Below, one piece after another: positions 18,701 through 26,733 of a DNA stretch of 64,000 nucleotides. A model generated the notes under the pieces. That model did no database searches. It saw only the letters and a program-made list of their open reading frames with translations, and was not told the origin of the DNA. Source of the DNA: Maribacter sp. BPC-D8 (GTDB taxonomy: Bacteria > Bacteroidota > Bacteroidia > Flavobacteriales > Flavobacteriaceae); NCBI RefSeq assembly GCF_035207705.1, contig NZ_CP128187.1:2294001-2358000 (forward strand). The letters run 5' to 3'. A program made the position numbers and the translations under genes. Every line of letters begins with the position of its first letter. The first letter of the stretch is position 1.

Positions 18701-19506
18701 AAAGATTCCAACTGGGTCATATCTCCCAATGATTCTGGTAAATCTTGAAGTTTCCACTGCCGAAAACTTAAATTTTTTAGTTTAGGTAACCCTGCCAAGA
18801 CAGTACATACTTGTTCTAGGTCAAGTTCAGCATTACCTTTTAAATGAATAGCTTCTAGGTTTTTTAGTTTAGTAATTTCTTTTGGTAATGTTTTTAATTT
18901 GTTCGATTCGAGATGCAACACCTTTAAATTAGTCAAGTTTCCTATCTCTAGCGGTAAAACTGATAAACCCATTGATGATAGATCAAGTTCTTCTAAATTT
19001 TTTAAATTGAAAAAAACAGCCGGTAATTTCTTTAGTTTATTGAAACGTAGATTTAGATATTTAAGATTTACAAATCCGTTTATTTCTTCAGGGTATGTCG
19101 TTAAATTATTGTTTCTTAAATTTAAAAAAGTCAATGAATCTAGAGACGAAAAAGATGATGGCAGTTTTTTTAAGCTATTACTCCTTAAGTCAAGAATTTC
19201 AATCCCTTTGAGCTTTCCTATACTTTCAGGTAATTCTTTAATTGCATTTTTAATTAATCCGAGTCCTTTTATGTTCTTTAGTTCTGATAGCTTATCAAAT
19301 AGTTCTTCATGATTTAAAGTTTTATTGTAGCTTAAATCAAACTCAAGGCGAGGCAAATCTATAAAGTCAGCTGTATTTATAGCTAACATTTTCATCTTTC
19401 TATTCTGTAATATAAATCGAACCTTATTGTCTTTTAAGGTTTTTACTCTACGTAAGTCACCCGTTTCAATAAGTTCATCATTGGCCGGCATCTTTTGGTA
19501 TTGCAT
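15733..19506 (-). CDS. Giant leucine-rich-repeat protein with BRCT-like and EGGGAN central module
   Basis: A 1257-residue cytosolic LRR protein and the first gene of the four-gene operon. The N-terminal LRR solenoid (about 30-560) has regular repeats of the LxxLPxxIGxLxxLxxLxL type. The centre (about 640-720) holds a segment like a BRCT domain (AEVYISGKPSMGTLKELKD, then YVLVNPK), next comes FLEDHLKDQL, then a helical stretch with SIIEGGGANRL near residue 758 and HEAT-like helices. A second LRR block spans about 890-1200. The layout matches the 851-residue paralogue at 10809-13364. There is no signal peptide or membrane segment. The biochemical role is unknown; recognition or scaffold function with the MoxR ATPase and VWA protein is inferred from the operon. 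Confidence 0.82.
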   Translation of the reverse strand: MQYQKMPANDELIETGDLRRVKTLKDNKVRFILQNRKMKMLAINTADFIDLPRLEFDLSYNKTLNHEELFDKLSELKNIKGLGLIKNAIKELPESIGKLKGIEILDLRSNSLKKLPSSFSSLDSLTFLNLRNNNLTTYPEEINGFVNLKYLNLRFNKLKKLPAVFFNLKNLEELDLSSMGLSVLPLEIGNLTNLKVLHLESNKLKTLPKEITKLKNLEAIHLKGNAELDLEQVCTVLAGLPKLKNLSFRQWKLQDLPESLGDMTQLESLDLEENNLVVLPDSLKKLKNLKEIKYQNNPELNLESLIVNLASWPQIKEFRFYRTSLYSDEETLQDSPNNLGLLKNLESLSFSYIKGLKNISETIGELKQLKTLNVLSTGISDLPQTIGKLEQLESLVVRNNTNLTQIPESLYDLTELKELHWLGNGLDLNFFKVAAFKKLEIITVGTISNEDFKLLSQLLNLKEIYWRDEEMTSFPEEFYNLKHIETIRFSAFPNLDIDQEINKLAKMGSIKKLEFNYQKSQTLDWYIENLKKFPNLEYVQIVTQDKVIPSSIVDLSFIKELKIDIQGNSHYDTKDIQLPLEYAILPQGWIKFTRLFKVLKSDEEALVTIDKLQIKSKQERMIAFALLSGYYKPLFKILKNPFQVGFVEGAEVYISGKPSMGTLKELKDILHQKGFKIKTKPEGVSYVLVNPKVNMKDIEKLFNKGFNFFLEDHLKDQLIEEDTPYLLEESSTELIQQITRLLKAKDEDKLSLILSIIEGGGANRLIISYLVAIHLFHTDIGIRKTSRNLFKKYASSDLQNHIKNTWKDSYKKKELEGFKKVYHHDEIDLCAFILAFKMIRWHQADKEGKINDNFLNWFGRVYLEKVAQNQITDSLNECDFIHTLRIMPSEPLSEDFLKNKINELPLHTLNIEQSMECFPASFLEIPTLEKLSIGHWKASGEICVPDLSKINTALKDLTITKLNIKDEDHLKGLKNITRLHLNYTGLSNISFIESFNKLEFLNLSDNQIKELPSFIEKFGSLEFLSVDQNPLENVTINFSELKKLRILNLSDCSLKDLPDTFEYCLRLEEVTLRNNELTCLPLSLFSTKGVSYSGRTINAQNNHLSSIGKVEQEKKHGFLGSLFQSNENKNHDLGSVMLNRINLNQNDFKEIPSLFFSFKEIRELNLQENAIEKIPDNFEKLKVDQIQLSKSNISKIPISIFKSEAKYISILSDADTIDIPNESDIPFHNSRIFVDGSEQEKEKMTNFRIAVNEKQNR

Positions 19507-19788
19507 AATCTATATATTTAATATAACTGTAACGTTAATATTATTGATTAATTACTATGGTTATTACTTAATGATTTTGGTATTTTCCATTTTTGTTTAA
19601 AATTAAATATTGCTTTTTTCTGTAAAACCCCTATACCTAAAAGATAATAGTCAAATACCTAATTAACCATTTATACAAATACTAATGATTTTGACCGCTA
19701 TCGAAATTTTATTTTGATAATTTTAACTATCAAGTACCCTAATACATTTTAATAAATTGTAGATTTGTTTAATCCTTTTTCAGAAATC
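19507..19788. promoter_or_regulatory. Divergent control region between the LRR operon and the CarH-crt operon
   Basis: A 282-nt AT-rich region. Plus strand: -7 box TAGATTTG at 19760-19767, 21 nt before the regulator ATG; no TTG at the expected -33 distance. The 11-mer TAATGATTTTG occurs twice in direct orientation (19569-19579 and 19683-19693) and is a candidate regulator site. No exact TAnnTTTG was found for the LRR operon on the minus strand. Confidence 0.4.
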
Positions 19789-20688
19789 ATGAACAATGTA
19801 AAAAAGCAGTTTAGTATTAGAGACCTTGAAAACCTCTCTGGTATTAAAGCACATACTATCAGAATTTGGGAAAAAAGATACAATCTTTTATCTCCTGAGC
19901 GTACCGACACAAACATTAGAACCTATAGTCTTTCGAGCCTACAAAAGTTACTTAATGTTACATTGTTGTATAATAATGGACACAAAATATCTAAAATCGC
20001 CAAGATATCTGATAAAGATATTCCGTATGTTGTTCGCGAAATAGTAGCAAAACACAGTCATAAGAGTCAAGCGATTAACGCCTTTAAATTGGCAATGGTC
20101 AATTTTGACCAAACGATGTTCTTTAATACCTATAATGCTTTATTGAGCGAAAATTCGTTTCGAGAGATTTTTAAAGAAACGTTTGTACCCCTGTTAAACG
20201 AATTAGGTCTTCTTTGGCAAACGGACACTATCAGTCCTGCACATGAACACTTTATGAGTAGTTTGATCAAACAAAAAATTCTTATTAATACCGAAAAGCT
20301 TCAACATTTAGAGCCTACCAAGAAAGACAAAGTCTTTGTTGCATTTTTACCTGAAAATGAAATACACGATATAGGCTTACTTTATATCAATTATGAGATT
20401 ATTCTAAAAGGTTATAAGTGCATTTATTTAGGTCCGACAATACCTATGGAGAATCTAGAAGATGTTTTGAAGTATTTCGATGACATCTATTTTGTATCCT
20501 ATTTTACGGTTTTTCCAGAAAAAGACAAGATTAACAAGTATTTAGAAGATTTCTCTAAGCTAGTTGCCGAATATAACAACCCTAATTTTTGGATCTTAGG
20601 TAGACAAACAAATTTTATTGAAGAGGCTACAAAACCTAAATTTTGTAGAACATTTACTTCTATAGATAATCTGGTTAACAATTTATAA
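19789..20688 (+). CDS. carH: MerR-type B12-binding regulator (CarH-like photoreceptor) of carotenoid genes
   Basis: The ATG at 19789 gives 299 residues; a TTG at 19765 overlaps the -7 box and is rejected. The MerR winged helix is at about 8-75 (FSIRDLENLSGIKAHTIRIW). A cobalamin-binding cap follows, then a B12-binding Rossmann domain (about 180-299). CarH signature residues are all present: Trp143, then nine residues, then Glu153-His154 (W-x9-EH), and ExHxxG as Glu191, His193, Gly196, where the His is the lower cobalt ligand. CarH represses carotenoid genes in the dark as an adenosylcobalamin tetramer and releases DNA when light breaks the Co-C bond. It lies 14 nt upstream of crtI, so the cluster is probably induced by light. 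Light control itself is inference from motif and context. Confidence 0.85.
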   Translation: MNNVKKQFSIRDLENLSGIKAHTIRIWEKRYNLLSPERTDTNIRTYSLSSLQKLLNVTLLYNNGHKISKIAKISDKDIPYVVREIVAKHSHKSQAINAFKLAMVNFDQTMFFNTYNALLSENSFREIFKETFVPLLNELGLLWQTDTISPAHEHFMSSLIKQKILINTEKLQHLEPTKKDKVFVAFLPENEIHDIGLLYINYEIILKGYKCIYLGPTIPMENLEDVLKYFDDIYFVSYFTVFPEKDKINKYLEDFSKLVAEYNNPNFWILGRQTNFIEEATKPKFCRTFTSIDNLVNNL

Positions 20689-20702
20689 TCTCTTTGATAC
20701 AA

Positions 20703-22160
20703 ATGAATAAAAGTTGCATAGTAATTGGTTCTGGTTTTTCATCACTATCAGCGGCATGTTACTTGGCAAAAGCTGGCTGGGATGTTTCTATATATGAGAA
20801 AAATGACACTGTAGGTGGTAGGGCTTCTCAATTCATAAAAGACGGATTTACGTTTGATATGGGCCCGAGTTGGTATTGGATGCCAGACATTTTTGATAAG
20901 TTTTTTGCCGATTTTAATAAACAAACATCAGACTATTACCATCTAGACAAGCTAAGCCCCGCTTATAAAATTTTCTTTAGTGACGATATTATCACCATTG
21001 GCGATAATATGGATAAAATTTGTGAGGAGTTTGAAAGAATAGAACCTGGCAGCTCAAAAGCATTAAAAAAGTTTATCGATAAAGCACAAGAGAATTATGA
21101 TATTGCGATTAACAAAGTAGTTCTAAGACCGGGACTTTCACCTTTAGAATTGGTAACCAAAGAAACCATTTTAAAAGTTGACCAATTTTTTAAAACTATT
21201 AGTTCGCAAGTACGTAAGTCTTTTAAAAATCCGAAATTGGTATCTACTTTAGAATTTCCTGTATTGTTTCTTGGCGCTAAACCGAGCAATACTCCGTCAT
21301 TCTATAATTTCATGAATTTTGCAGATTTTGGCTTAGGTACATGGCACCCAAAAGGTGGTATGTATGAAGTAATTAAGGCTATGGAAAGTCTTGCAAAAGA
21401 ACTTGGCGTCAAAGTAAACATCAATTCGCCGATTGAGAAAATTCAAGTAACCAACGGTAAAGCAACCGGAGTTACGTGCAATGGCAAAAACTATACTGCA
21501 GATGTTGTTTTAAGCGGAGCAGATTACCACCACTCAGAAAGCTTGTTAGATGAAAAATACCAGCAATATTCTCAAAACTATTGGGACAAAAAGGTATTTG
21601 CACCTTCTTCATTATTATTTTACATAGGGCTTGATACGAAACTGAAAAACGTTGAGCATCACAACCTATTTTTTGATACAGATTTTGAGCTACACGCTAA
21701 AGAAATTTACGACAGTCCAAAATGGCCAACCAATCCGCTATTCTATGCTAATTTTCCATCTACAACAGATGCAAGTATGGCACCCGATGGTTGCGAAACA
21801 GCATTTTTTCTAGTACCAATTGCTACTGCTCTTGAAGATACCGAAGCATTGAGAAGTCAATATTTTGACATTATTATGGATCGTTTTGAAAAAAGAACTG
21901 GGCAAGACATTAGAAAAAATATTATATTCAAAGAAACATTCTGTGTAAATGACTTTGTAGAACGATACAATTCATACAAAGGCAATGCATACGGTATGGC
22001 CAATACTTTAACACAGACTGCATTTTTGAGACCTAATTTAAGAAGTAAAAAAGTAGTTGATTTATATTTTACAGGACAACTGACTGTGCCTGGTCCCGGT
22101 GTGCCACCCGCTTTAATCTCCGGTAAATTAGTGTCAGAATTAATTATAAAAGATAATTAG
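20703..22160 (+). CDS. crtI: Phytoene desaturase
   Basis: A 485-residue FAD-dependent CrtI-type desaturase. The ATG at 20703 is preferred over a TTG nine bases upstream because the protein then opens MNKSCIVIGSGFSSLSAA, the N-terminal FAD-binding motif. The C-terminal CrtI hallmark TGQLTVPGPGVPPALISG (about 455-475) is intact. It converts phytoene to lycopene by successive desaturations. It is followed 7 nt later by crtB, with crtZ overlapping that, forming an operon with the CarH-like regulator. Confidence 0.95.
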   Translation: MNKSCIVIGSGFSSLSAACYLAKAGWDVSIYEKNDTVGGRASQFIKDGFTFDMGPSWYWMPDIFDKFFADFNKQTSDYYHLDKLSPAYKIFFSDDIITIGDNMDKICEEFERIEPGSSKALKKFIDKAQENYDIAINKVVLRPGLSPLELVTKETILKVDQFFKTISSQVRKSFKNPKLVSTLEFPVLFLGAKPSNTPSFYNFMNFADFGLGTWHPKGGMYEVIKAMESLAKELGVKVNINSPIEKIQVTNGKATGVTCNGKNYTADVVLSGADYHHSESLLDEKYQQYSQNYWDKKVFAPSSLLFYIGLDTKLKNVEHHNLFFDTDFELHAKEIYDSPKWPTNPLFYANFPSTTDASMAPDGCETAFFLVPIATALEDTEALRSQYFDIIMDRFEKRTGQDIRKNIIFKETFCVNDFVERYNSYKGNAYGMANTLTQTAFLRPNLRSKKVVDLYFTGQLTVPGPGVPPALISGKLVSELIIKDN

Positions 22161-22167
22161 TTAGTCT

Positions 22168-23007
22168 ATGAAAGATACTTTTGATCAAGTTTCATACCAA
22201 TGCAGTAAGATTGTTACTAAACGATATAGCACGTCTTTCGCATTAGCCACCAAGATGTTGCACTCATCTATACGTGGTCATATTTATAATATATATGGTT
22301 TTGTTCGCTTTGCAGATGAAATTGTAGACACCTTCCATGATTATGACAAAGAAGTTCTTTTCGACAAATTCGAAGAAGAACTTGAAGCTTCTTTACGAGA
22401 TAAAATAAGTCTTAATCCTATTTTAAACTCTTTTCAACATACCTATCATGCCTACAATATACCTAAGCACTTGGTTGATTCATTTATGAAAAGTATGCGA
22501 ATGGATTTGGTGAAGAATATTTACAGAACCGATGCAGAATACAAAGAATACATATATGGCTCTGCAGATGTTGTTGGCTTAATGTGTCTTCAGGTTTTTG
22601 TAAAGGGTGATGTTGAAGAGTATAACCGATTAAAAGAATCGGCAATGGCATTAGGTTCCGCTTTTCAAAAAGTAAATTTCTTGCGAGATGTAAAAGCTGA
22701 TTTTGAGGAATTGAATAGATCATATTTCCCAAACACGAACTTGAAAGAATTAGATGAAGCTTCTAAAAAACGTATCGTTGAAGAAATAAAGGCAGATTTC
22801 AAAAAAGGATATGAAGGAATTGTAAATTTACCTACGGATGCAAAATTCGGAGTATATACAGCGTATAAATATTATTATAAACTTTTAAATAAGCTACAAA
22901 GCACACCATCTCTAGAAATTAAGAATGCTAGAATAAGGGTTCCTAATTATCAGAAATTTGGTTTACTAGCTCGTTCTTATGTTAAATTTAAAATGAACTT
23001 GGTATAA
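22168..23007 (+). CDS. crtB: Phytoene synthase
   Basis: A 279-residue squalene/phytoene synthase family protein. It has both Mg-diphosphate aspartate motifs: DEIVD at 50-54 and DVKAD at 174-178 (within NFLRDVKAD). It condenses two geranylgeranyl diphosphates to phytoene, the first committed carotenoid step. The stop overlaps the crtZ start (TAATG), indicating coupled translation. Confidence 0.95.
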   Translation: MKDTFDQVSYQCSKIVTKRYSTSFALATKMLHSSIRGHIYNIYGFVRFADEIVDTFHDYDKEVLFDKFEEELEASLRDKISLNPILNSFQHTYHAYNIPKHLVDSFMKSMRMDLVKNIYRTDAEYKEYIYGSADVVGLMCLQVFVKGDVEEYNRLKESAMALGSAFQKVNFLRDVKADFEELNRSYFPNTNLKELDEASKKRIVEEIKADFKKGYEGIVNLPTDAKFGVYTAYKYYYKLLNKLQSTPSLEIKNARIRVPNYQKFGLLARSYVKFKMNLV

Positions 23008-23453
23008 TGAATATAGTTATTGGAATATTGATTTTTCTAGGAACATTCTTGTTCATGGAATTCATGGCGTGGTTTACGCATAAATATGTAATGCATGGTT
23101 TTCTTTGGAGCCTACATAGCGACCATCATAAAAAAGACCACGACTCGTGGTTTGAAAGAAACGACCTTTTCTTCATCTTTTATGCGATTGTAAGTATGTC
23201 TTTATTCTACTCAGGTACCACTGGTTTTTGGTACGGCTATCCATTAGGGTTTGGAATTTTAGCTTACGGTATAGCTTATTTCTTGGTACATGATATCTTT
23301 ATACACCAACGCTTTAAACTATTCAGAAACGCAAATAACTGGTATAGTAGAGGTGTTAGAAGAGCACATAAAATGCATCACAAACATATCGGCAAAGGCG
23401 ATGGCGAATGCTTCGGTATGTTGTTTGTACCCTTTAAGTATTTTAAGAAATAG
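23007..23453 (+). CDS. crtZ: Beta-carotene hydroxylase
   Basis: A 148-residue membrane di-iron hydroxylase of the fatty-acid hydroxylase superfamily. It has histidine boxes H25-x4-H30, H37-x2-HH (40-41), H95-x4-H100 and HKMHHKH (121-127), with hydrophobic helices at about 2-20 and 53-95. It makes zeaxanthin from beta-carotene. It overlaps crtB by one base. The lycopene cyclase needed between CrtI and CrtZ is not encoded in this window. Confidence 0.95.
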   Translation: MNIVIGILIFLGTFLFMEFMAWFTHKYVMHGFLWSLHSDHHKKDHDSWFERNDLFFIFYAIVSMSLFYSGTTGFWYGYPLGFGILAYGIAYFLVHDIFIHQRFKLFRNANNWYSRGVRRAHKMHHKHIGKGDGECFGMLFVPFKYFKK

Positions 23454-23477
23454 TGATTAGTAGAACTAGAAAGCAGA

Positions 23478-24032
23478 TTATTCTGCTATAAGTTGATTTA
23501 GAAGTTTATCAACTTTATCATTATCCCAATCAGCAATAGCATTTTGGTGTATTACTATTGAACCCGTTTTATCTATTAGGTAAGACCCTGGTGGTTTTAA
23601 TAATGAAATCGGACTTGGTTCACCAATTATTTGATAGGTTACGGGGAAGGTGTAACCTTGCTCTTCCATAAAAAGCTCAACAGGAGCTCTTTCTTCATTG
23701 GTAATTACATAGAACTTCATCTTATCGCCGTAAGTATCGTAAAGGTACTGTACGTCTTTTAACTGCGCCTGAGAAGGCATATGCCATGAAGTCCAAAAAG
23801 TAATGAATGTAACTTTACCTTTTGCTTCCTCAAAATTAAAGAACTTCCAATTCTGATCTTTTAGCTTCCAATCATAGTCAGTTACTTTACCTCTATTTTC
23901 AGATTTAATAATTGTCGGGGAAGTGGCAAATGCCCTGTTAAGCATAATCTTGCTATAATCACCCAATGGGGTAACGAAAAAAGAGATTACAAAAGCAATG
24001 ATCAATAAGGTAAAAACCGTTTGTCTGGTCAT
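23478..24032 (-). CDS. TlpA-like thioredoxin-fold protein lacking the CXXC motif
   Basis: A 184-residue protein with an N-terminal membrane anchor (about 5-24) and a periplasmic thioredoxin/TlpA-like fold (about 55-184). The active-site region reads FWTSWHMPSQAQ where family members have WxxWCxxC, so the two cysteines are His84 and Ser87. The cis-Pro region and the later YLIDKTGSIV strand remain. It therefore cannot act as a dithiol oxidoreductase; a binding or chaperone role is possible. A -7 box TAGTTTTG (minus strand, 24050-24057) precedes it. It is convergent with crtZ and not obviously part of an operon. Confidence 0.82.
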   Translation of the reverse strand: MTRQTVFTLLIIAFVISFFVTPLGDYSKIMLNRAFATSPTIIKSENRGKVTDYDWKLKDQNWKFFNFEEAKGKVTFITFWTSWHMPSQAQLKDVQYLYDTYGDKMKFYVITNEERAPVELFMEEQGYTFPVTYQIIGEPSPISLLKPPGSYLIDKTGSIVIHQNAIADWDNDKVDKLLNQLIAE

Positions 24033-24049
24033 AAAAGTTAGATAGGGGT

Positions 24050-24057
24050 CAAAACTA
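24050..24057 (-). promoter_or_regulatory. -7 promoter box of the TlpA-like gene
   Basis: The minus strand reads TAGTTTTG, a TAnnTTTG match 17 nt before the ATG. It partly overlaps the end of the aconitase terminator. Confidence 0.4.
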
Positions 24058-24086
24058 AAAAACTCCTGATTAATATCAGGAGTTTT
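24057..24086 (-). terminator. Intrinsic terminator of the AcnA-type aconitase gene
   Basis: AAACTCCTGAT and ATCAGGAGTTT form a perfect stem around TAAT, with a T-run on the minus strand, 25 nt after the aconitase stop. Confidence 0.85.
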
Positions 24087-24110
24087 CCTTACAAATTTTG
24101 AGTTGTTGAA

Positions 24111-26384
24111 TTATGAGGCGTTTTCCCTCTTAATAACGTTTAAAGCTGAACCTTCTCTATACCACCCAATTTGTGCGGCATTATAAGTATGGTTTACTTT
24201 GATTACATCTTTACTACCATCTGCATGAACAACCTCAACGGTTAACTGCTTATCTGGAGCAAATTCTGCTATATCTGTAAAATTAAATGTATCATCTTCT
24301 TGAATAAGGTCATAATCGCTTTCATTAGCGAAAGTCAACCCTAACATACCTTGCTTTTTAAGGTTTGTTTCGTGTATACGTGCAAATGACTTTACAATTA
24401 CTGCAGCAACACCTAAGTGACGTGGCTCCATTGCAGCATGCTCACGTGAAGAACCTTCACCGTAATTATGATCACCAACAACAATGGTTCTTATACCTGC
24501 TGCTTTGTAAGCGCGTGCAGTATCTGGCACACCACCAAATTCACCGTTCAATGGATTTTTAACAAAGTTGGTCTTATGACCAAATGCATTAACAGCACCA
24601 ATTAAACAGTTGTTAGAAATATTATCTAAATGCCCACGGAAACGCAACCATGGTCCTGCCATAGAAATATGATCCGTCGTACACTTACCAAATGCTTTAA
24701 TCAACAATTTGGTACCCATTAAACTTTCGTCTTTTATAGGCGTAAACGGCTCTAACAATTGTAAACGTTCAGAATCTAAAGCCACTTTAACTTCTACACC
24801 AGACCCATCTTCATCAGGTGCAAGAAAACCAGCATCTTCTACTGCGAAACCTTTAGGAGGCAATTCCCATCCTGTAGGCTCATCGAACTTTACTTCTTCT
24901 CCCTTTTGGTTGATTAGTGTATCCGTCATCGGGTTAAAATCTAATCTACCTGCAATTGCAATTGCCGCTGTAATTTCGGGCGAAGCTACAAATGCGTGTG
25001 TGTTAGGGTTACCATCTGCACGTTTTGCAAAATTTCTATTGAAAGAGTGAACAATACTATTCTTTGGTGCATTTTTAGGATCACTGTAACGTGCCCATTG
25101 ACCAATACATGGTCCGCATGCGTTTGTAAAAATCTTAGCATCCAATTTCTCGAATATTCCAAGAATACCATCACGGGCTGCTGTATATCGTACTTGTTCA
25201 GAACCAGGGTTAATTCCTAATTCAGACTTCATTTTAATTCCTTTATCAATAGCTTGTTGTGCGATTGAAGAAGCTCTAGATAAATCTTCATAAGAAGAGT
25301 TGGTACAAGAACCAATTAATCCCCATTCAACAGCTAACGGCCATTCGTGTTCAGTAGCCTTTTCTGTCATGTCTTTACCAACTTTCGTAGATAAATCTGG
25401 AGTAAAAGGACCATTTAACAATGGTGTTAATTCAGTCAAGTTAATTTCAATAACCTCATCAAAATATTGCTCAGGGTTTGCATAAACCTCATCATCTGCA
25501 GTTAAATACTCTTTTACCTTATTTGCAGCATCAGCAATATCAGCTCTATCGGTAGCTCTTAAATAACGCTCCATAGATTCATCGTATCCAAAAGTAGAAG
25601 TTGTTGCCCCTATCTCTGCACCCATGTTACAAATTGTACCCTTACCTGTACATGATAAAGATTTTGCACCTGAACCAAAGTATTCAACAATTGCTCCTGT
25701 TCCACCTTTAACGGTAAGAATTTCGGCAACCTTTAATATTACATCTTTTGGTGCTGTCCATCCAGAAATAGTTCCGGTTAACTTTACCCCTATTAGTTTA
25801 GGGAATTTAAGTTCCCAAGCCATACCTGCCATAACATCAACAGCATCTGCACCACCAACACCTATAGCGACCATACCTAACCCACCTGCATTTACAGTAT
25901 GCGAATCGGTACCGATCATCATTCCTCCAGGAAAAGCGTAATTCTCCAATACAACTTGGTGAATAATACCAGCACCTGGTTTCCAGAAACCTATTCCGTA
26001 TTTATTGGAAACAGATTCTAAGAAATCAAAAACTTCCGCACTTGTAGTGTTCGCCGATTTTAAATCTGCAGTAGCACCATTTTTAGCTTGAATTAAGTGA
26101 TCACAGTGCACCGTAGTTGGTACAGCAACCTTCGGCTTACCTGCTTGCATAAATTGCAATAGAGCCATTTGAGCCGTAGCATCTTGACAAGCAATACGAT
26201 CCGGAGCAAAATCAACATAATCTTTACCTCTTGTAAATGGTTTATTAGGAATGCCATCCCATAAGTGAGAATATAAAATCTTTTCTGAAAGGGTAAGAGG
26301 CTTACCTACAATCTCTCTTGCCTTGTCTACACGTTCCGACATGGAAGCGTAAACTTTTTTAATCATATCTATGTCAAAAGCCAT
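24111..26384 (-). CDS. Aconitate hydratase (mitochondrial-type)
   Basis: A 757-residue aconitase with the swivel domain at the C-terminus. Cluster-ligand regions are [14 protein letters not shown] and [14 protein letters not shown], giving the three Fe-S cysteines. The active-site stretch [11 protein letters not shown] is present near residue 650. It interconverts citrate and isocitrate in the TCA cycle. Length and motifs match the mitochondrial-type aconitases common in Bacteroidota. A second, unrelated-type aconitase (AcnB) lies 2 kb away at 28293-31070. It ends at a strong terminator. Confidence 0.95.
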   Translation of the reverse strand: MAFDIDMIKKVYASMSERVDKAREIVGKPLTLSEKILYSHLWDGIPNKPFTRGKDYVDFAPDRIACQDATAQMALLQFMQAGKPKVAVPTTVHCDHLIQAKNGATADLKSANTTSAEVFDFLESVSNKYGIGFWKPGAGIIHQVVLENYAFPGGMMIGTDSHTVNAGGLGMVAIGVGGADAVDVMAGMAWELKFPKLIGVKLTGTISGWTAPKDVILKVAEILTVKGGTGAIVEYFGSGAKSLSCTGKGTICNMGAEIGATTSTFGYDESMERYLRATDRADIADAANKVKEYLTADDEVYANPEQYFDEVIEINLTELTPLLNGPFTPDLSTKVGKDMTEKATEHEWPLAVEWGLIGSCTNSSYEDLSRASSIAQQAIDKGIKMKSELGINPGSEQVRYTAARDGILGIFEKLDAKIFTNACGPCIGQWARYSDPKNAPKNSIVHSFNRNFAKRADGNPNTHAFVASPEITAAIAIAGRLDFNPMTDTLINQKGEEVKFDEPTGWELPPKGFAVEDAGFLAPDEDGSGVEVKVALDSERLQLLEPFTPIKDESLMGTKLLIKAFGKCTTDHISMAGPWLRFRGHLDNISNNCLIGAVNAFGHKTNFVKNPLNGEFGGVPDTARAYKAAGIRTIVVGDHNYGEGSSREHAAMEPRHLGVAAVIVKSFARIHETNLKKQGMLGLTFANESDYDLIQEDDTFNFTDIAEFAPDKQLTVEVVHADGSKDVIKVNHTYNAAQIGWYREGSALNVIKRENAS

Positions 26385-26733
26385 AAAATCTATTTATAAA
26401 AATTGTTAATCTATCTTATCTGTACAAGATACGAAATGTACGATGATTTTGAAACCACATTTGAAATAAAGAATGACTGTAAAAAATTGAATCAAAGAAG
26501 CTTGATTATGAGCACTCAAGCTACTTATACTACATCAATTACATCCAATTCATCTCAATCATTACCGCATAGTAAGACTTATTAACAGTAAAACAATACC
26601 CTTAACTACGGCTTCATTTTCTGCAACATCAAATGATCTACAAAGTATTGCAGATAAATTCACCTTATATTTTAATGCTTTTTTCTAAACCAATTGGGTT
26701 ACTTCATGTATTTTACAGAAAATTAAAAAATTC
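26385..26733. other. Intergenic region between acn and decarboxylase genes
   Basis: 349 nt holding the divergent promoters of the aconitase and the decarboxylase; no exact TAnnTTTG box was found. A spaced dyad TCTGCAA (26620-26626) / TTGCAGA (26648-26654) lies about 80 nt before the decarboxylase. A 25-codon reading frame at 26509-26585 (starting MSTQATYTTS) is too short and isolated to call. Confidence 0.4.

Noticed and set aside
18899..19312. 137-codon plus-strand frame within the large LRR gene
   Set aside because: It is antisense to strongly periodic LRR coding sequence and has low-complexity Ser/Phe/Lys composition typical of a shadow frame.
23478..24032. TlpA-like gene considered as a pseudogene
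   Set aside because: The frame, signal anchor and fold-level motifs are intact; only the redox cysteines are missing.
26403..26585. 60-codon frame between the aconitase and decarboxylase genes, including a 25-codon sub-frame at 26509
   Set aside because: No -7 box, no recognisable domain and Ser/Thr-rich low complexity; too weak to call.
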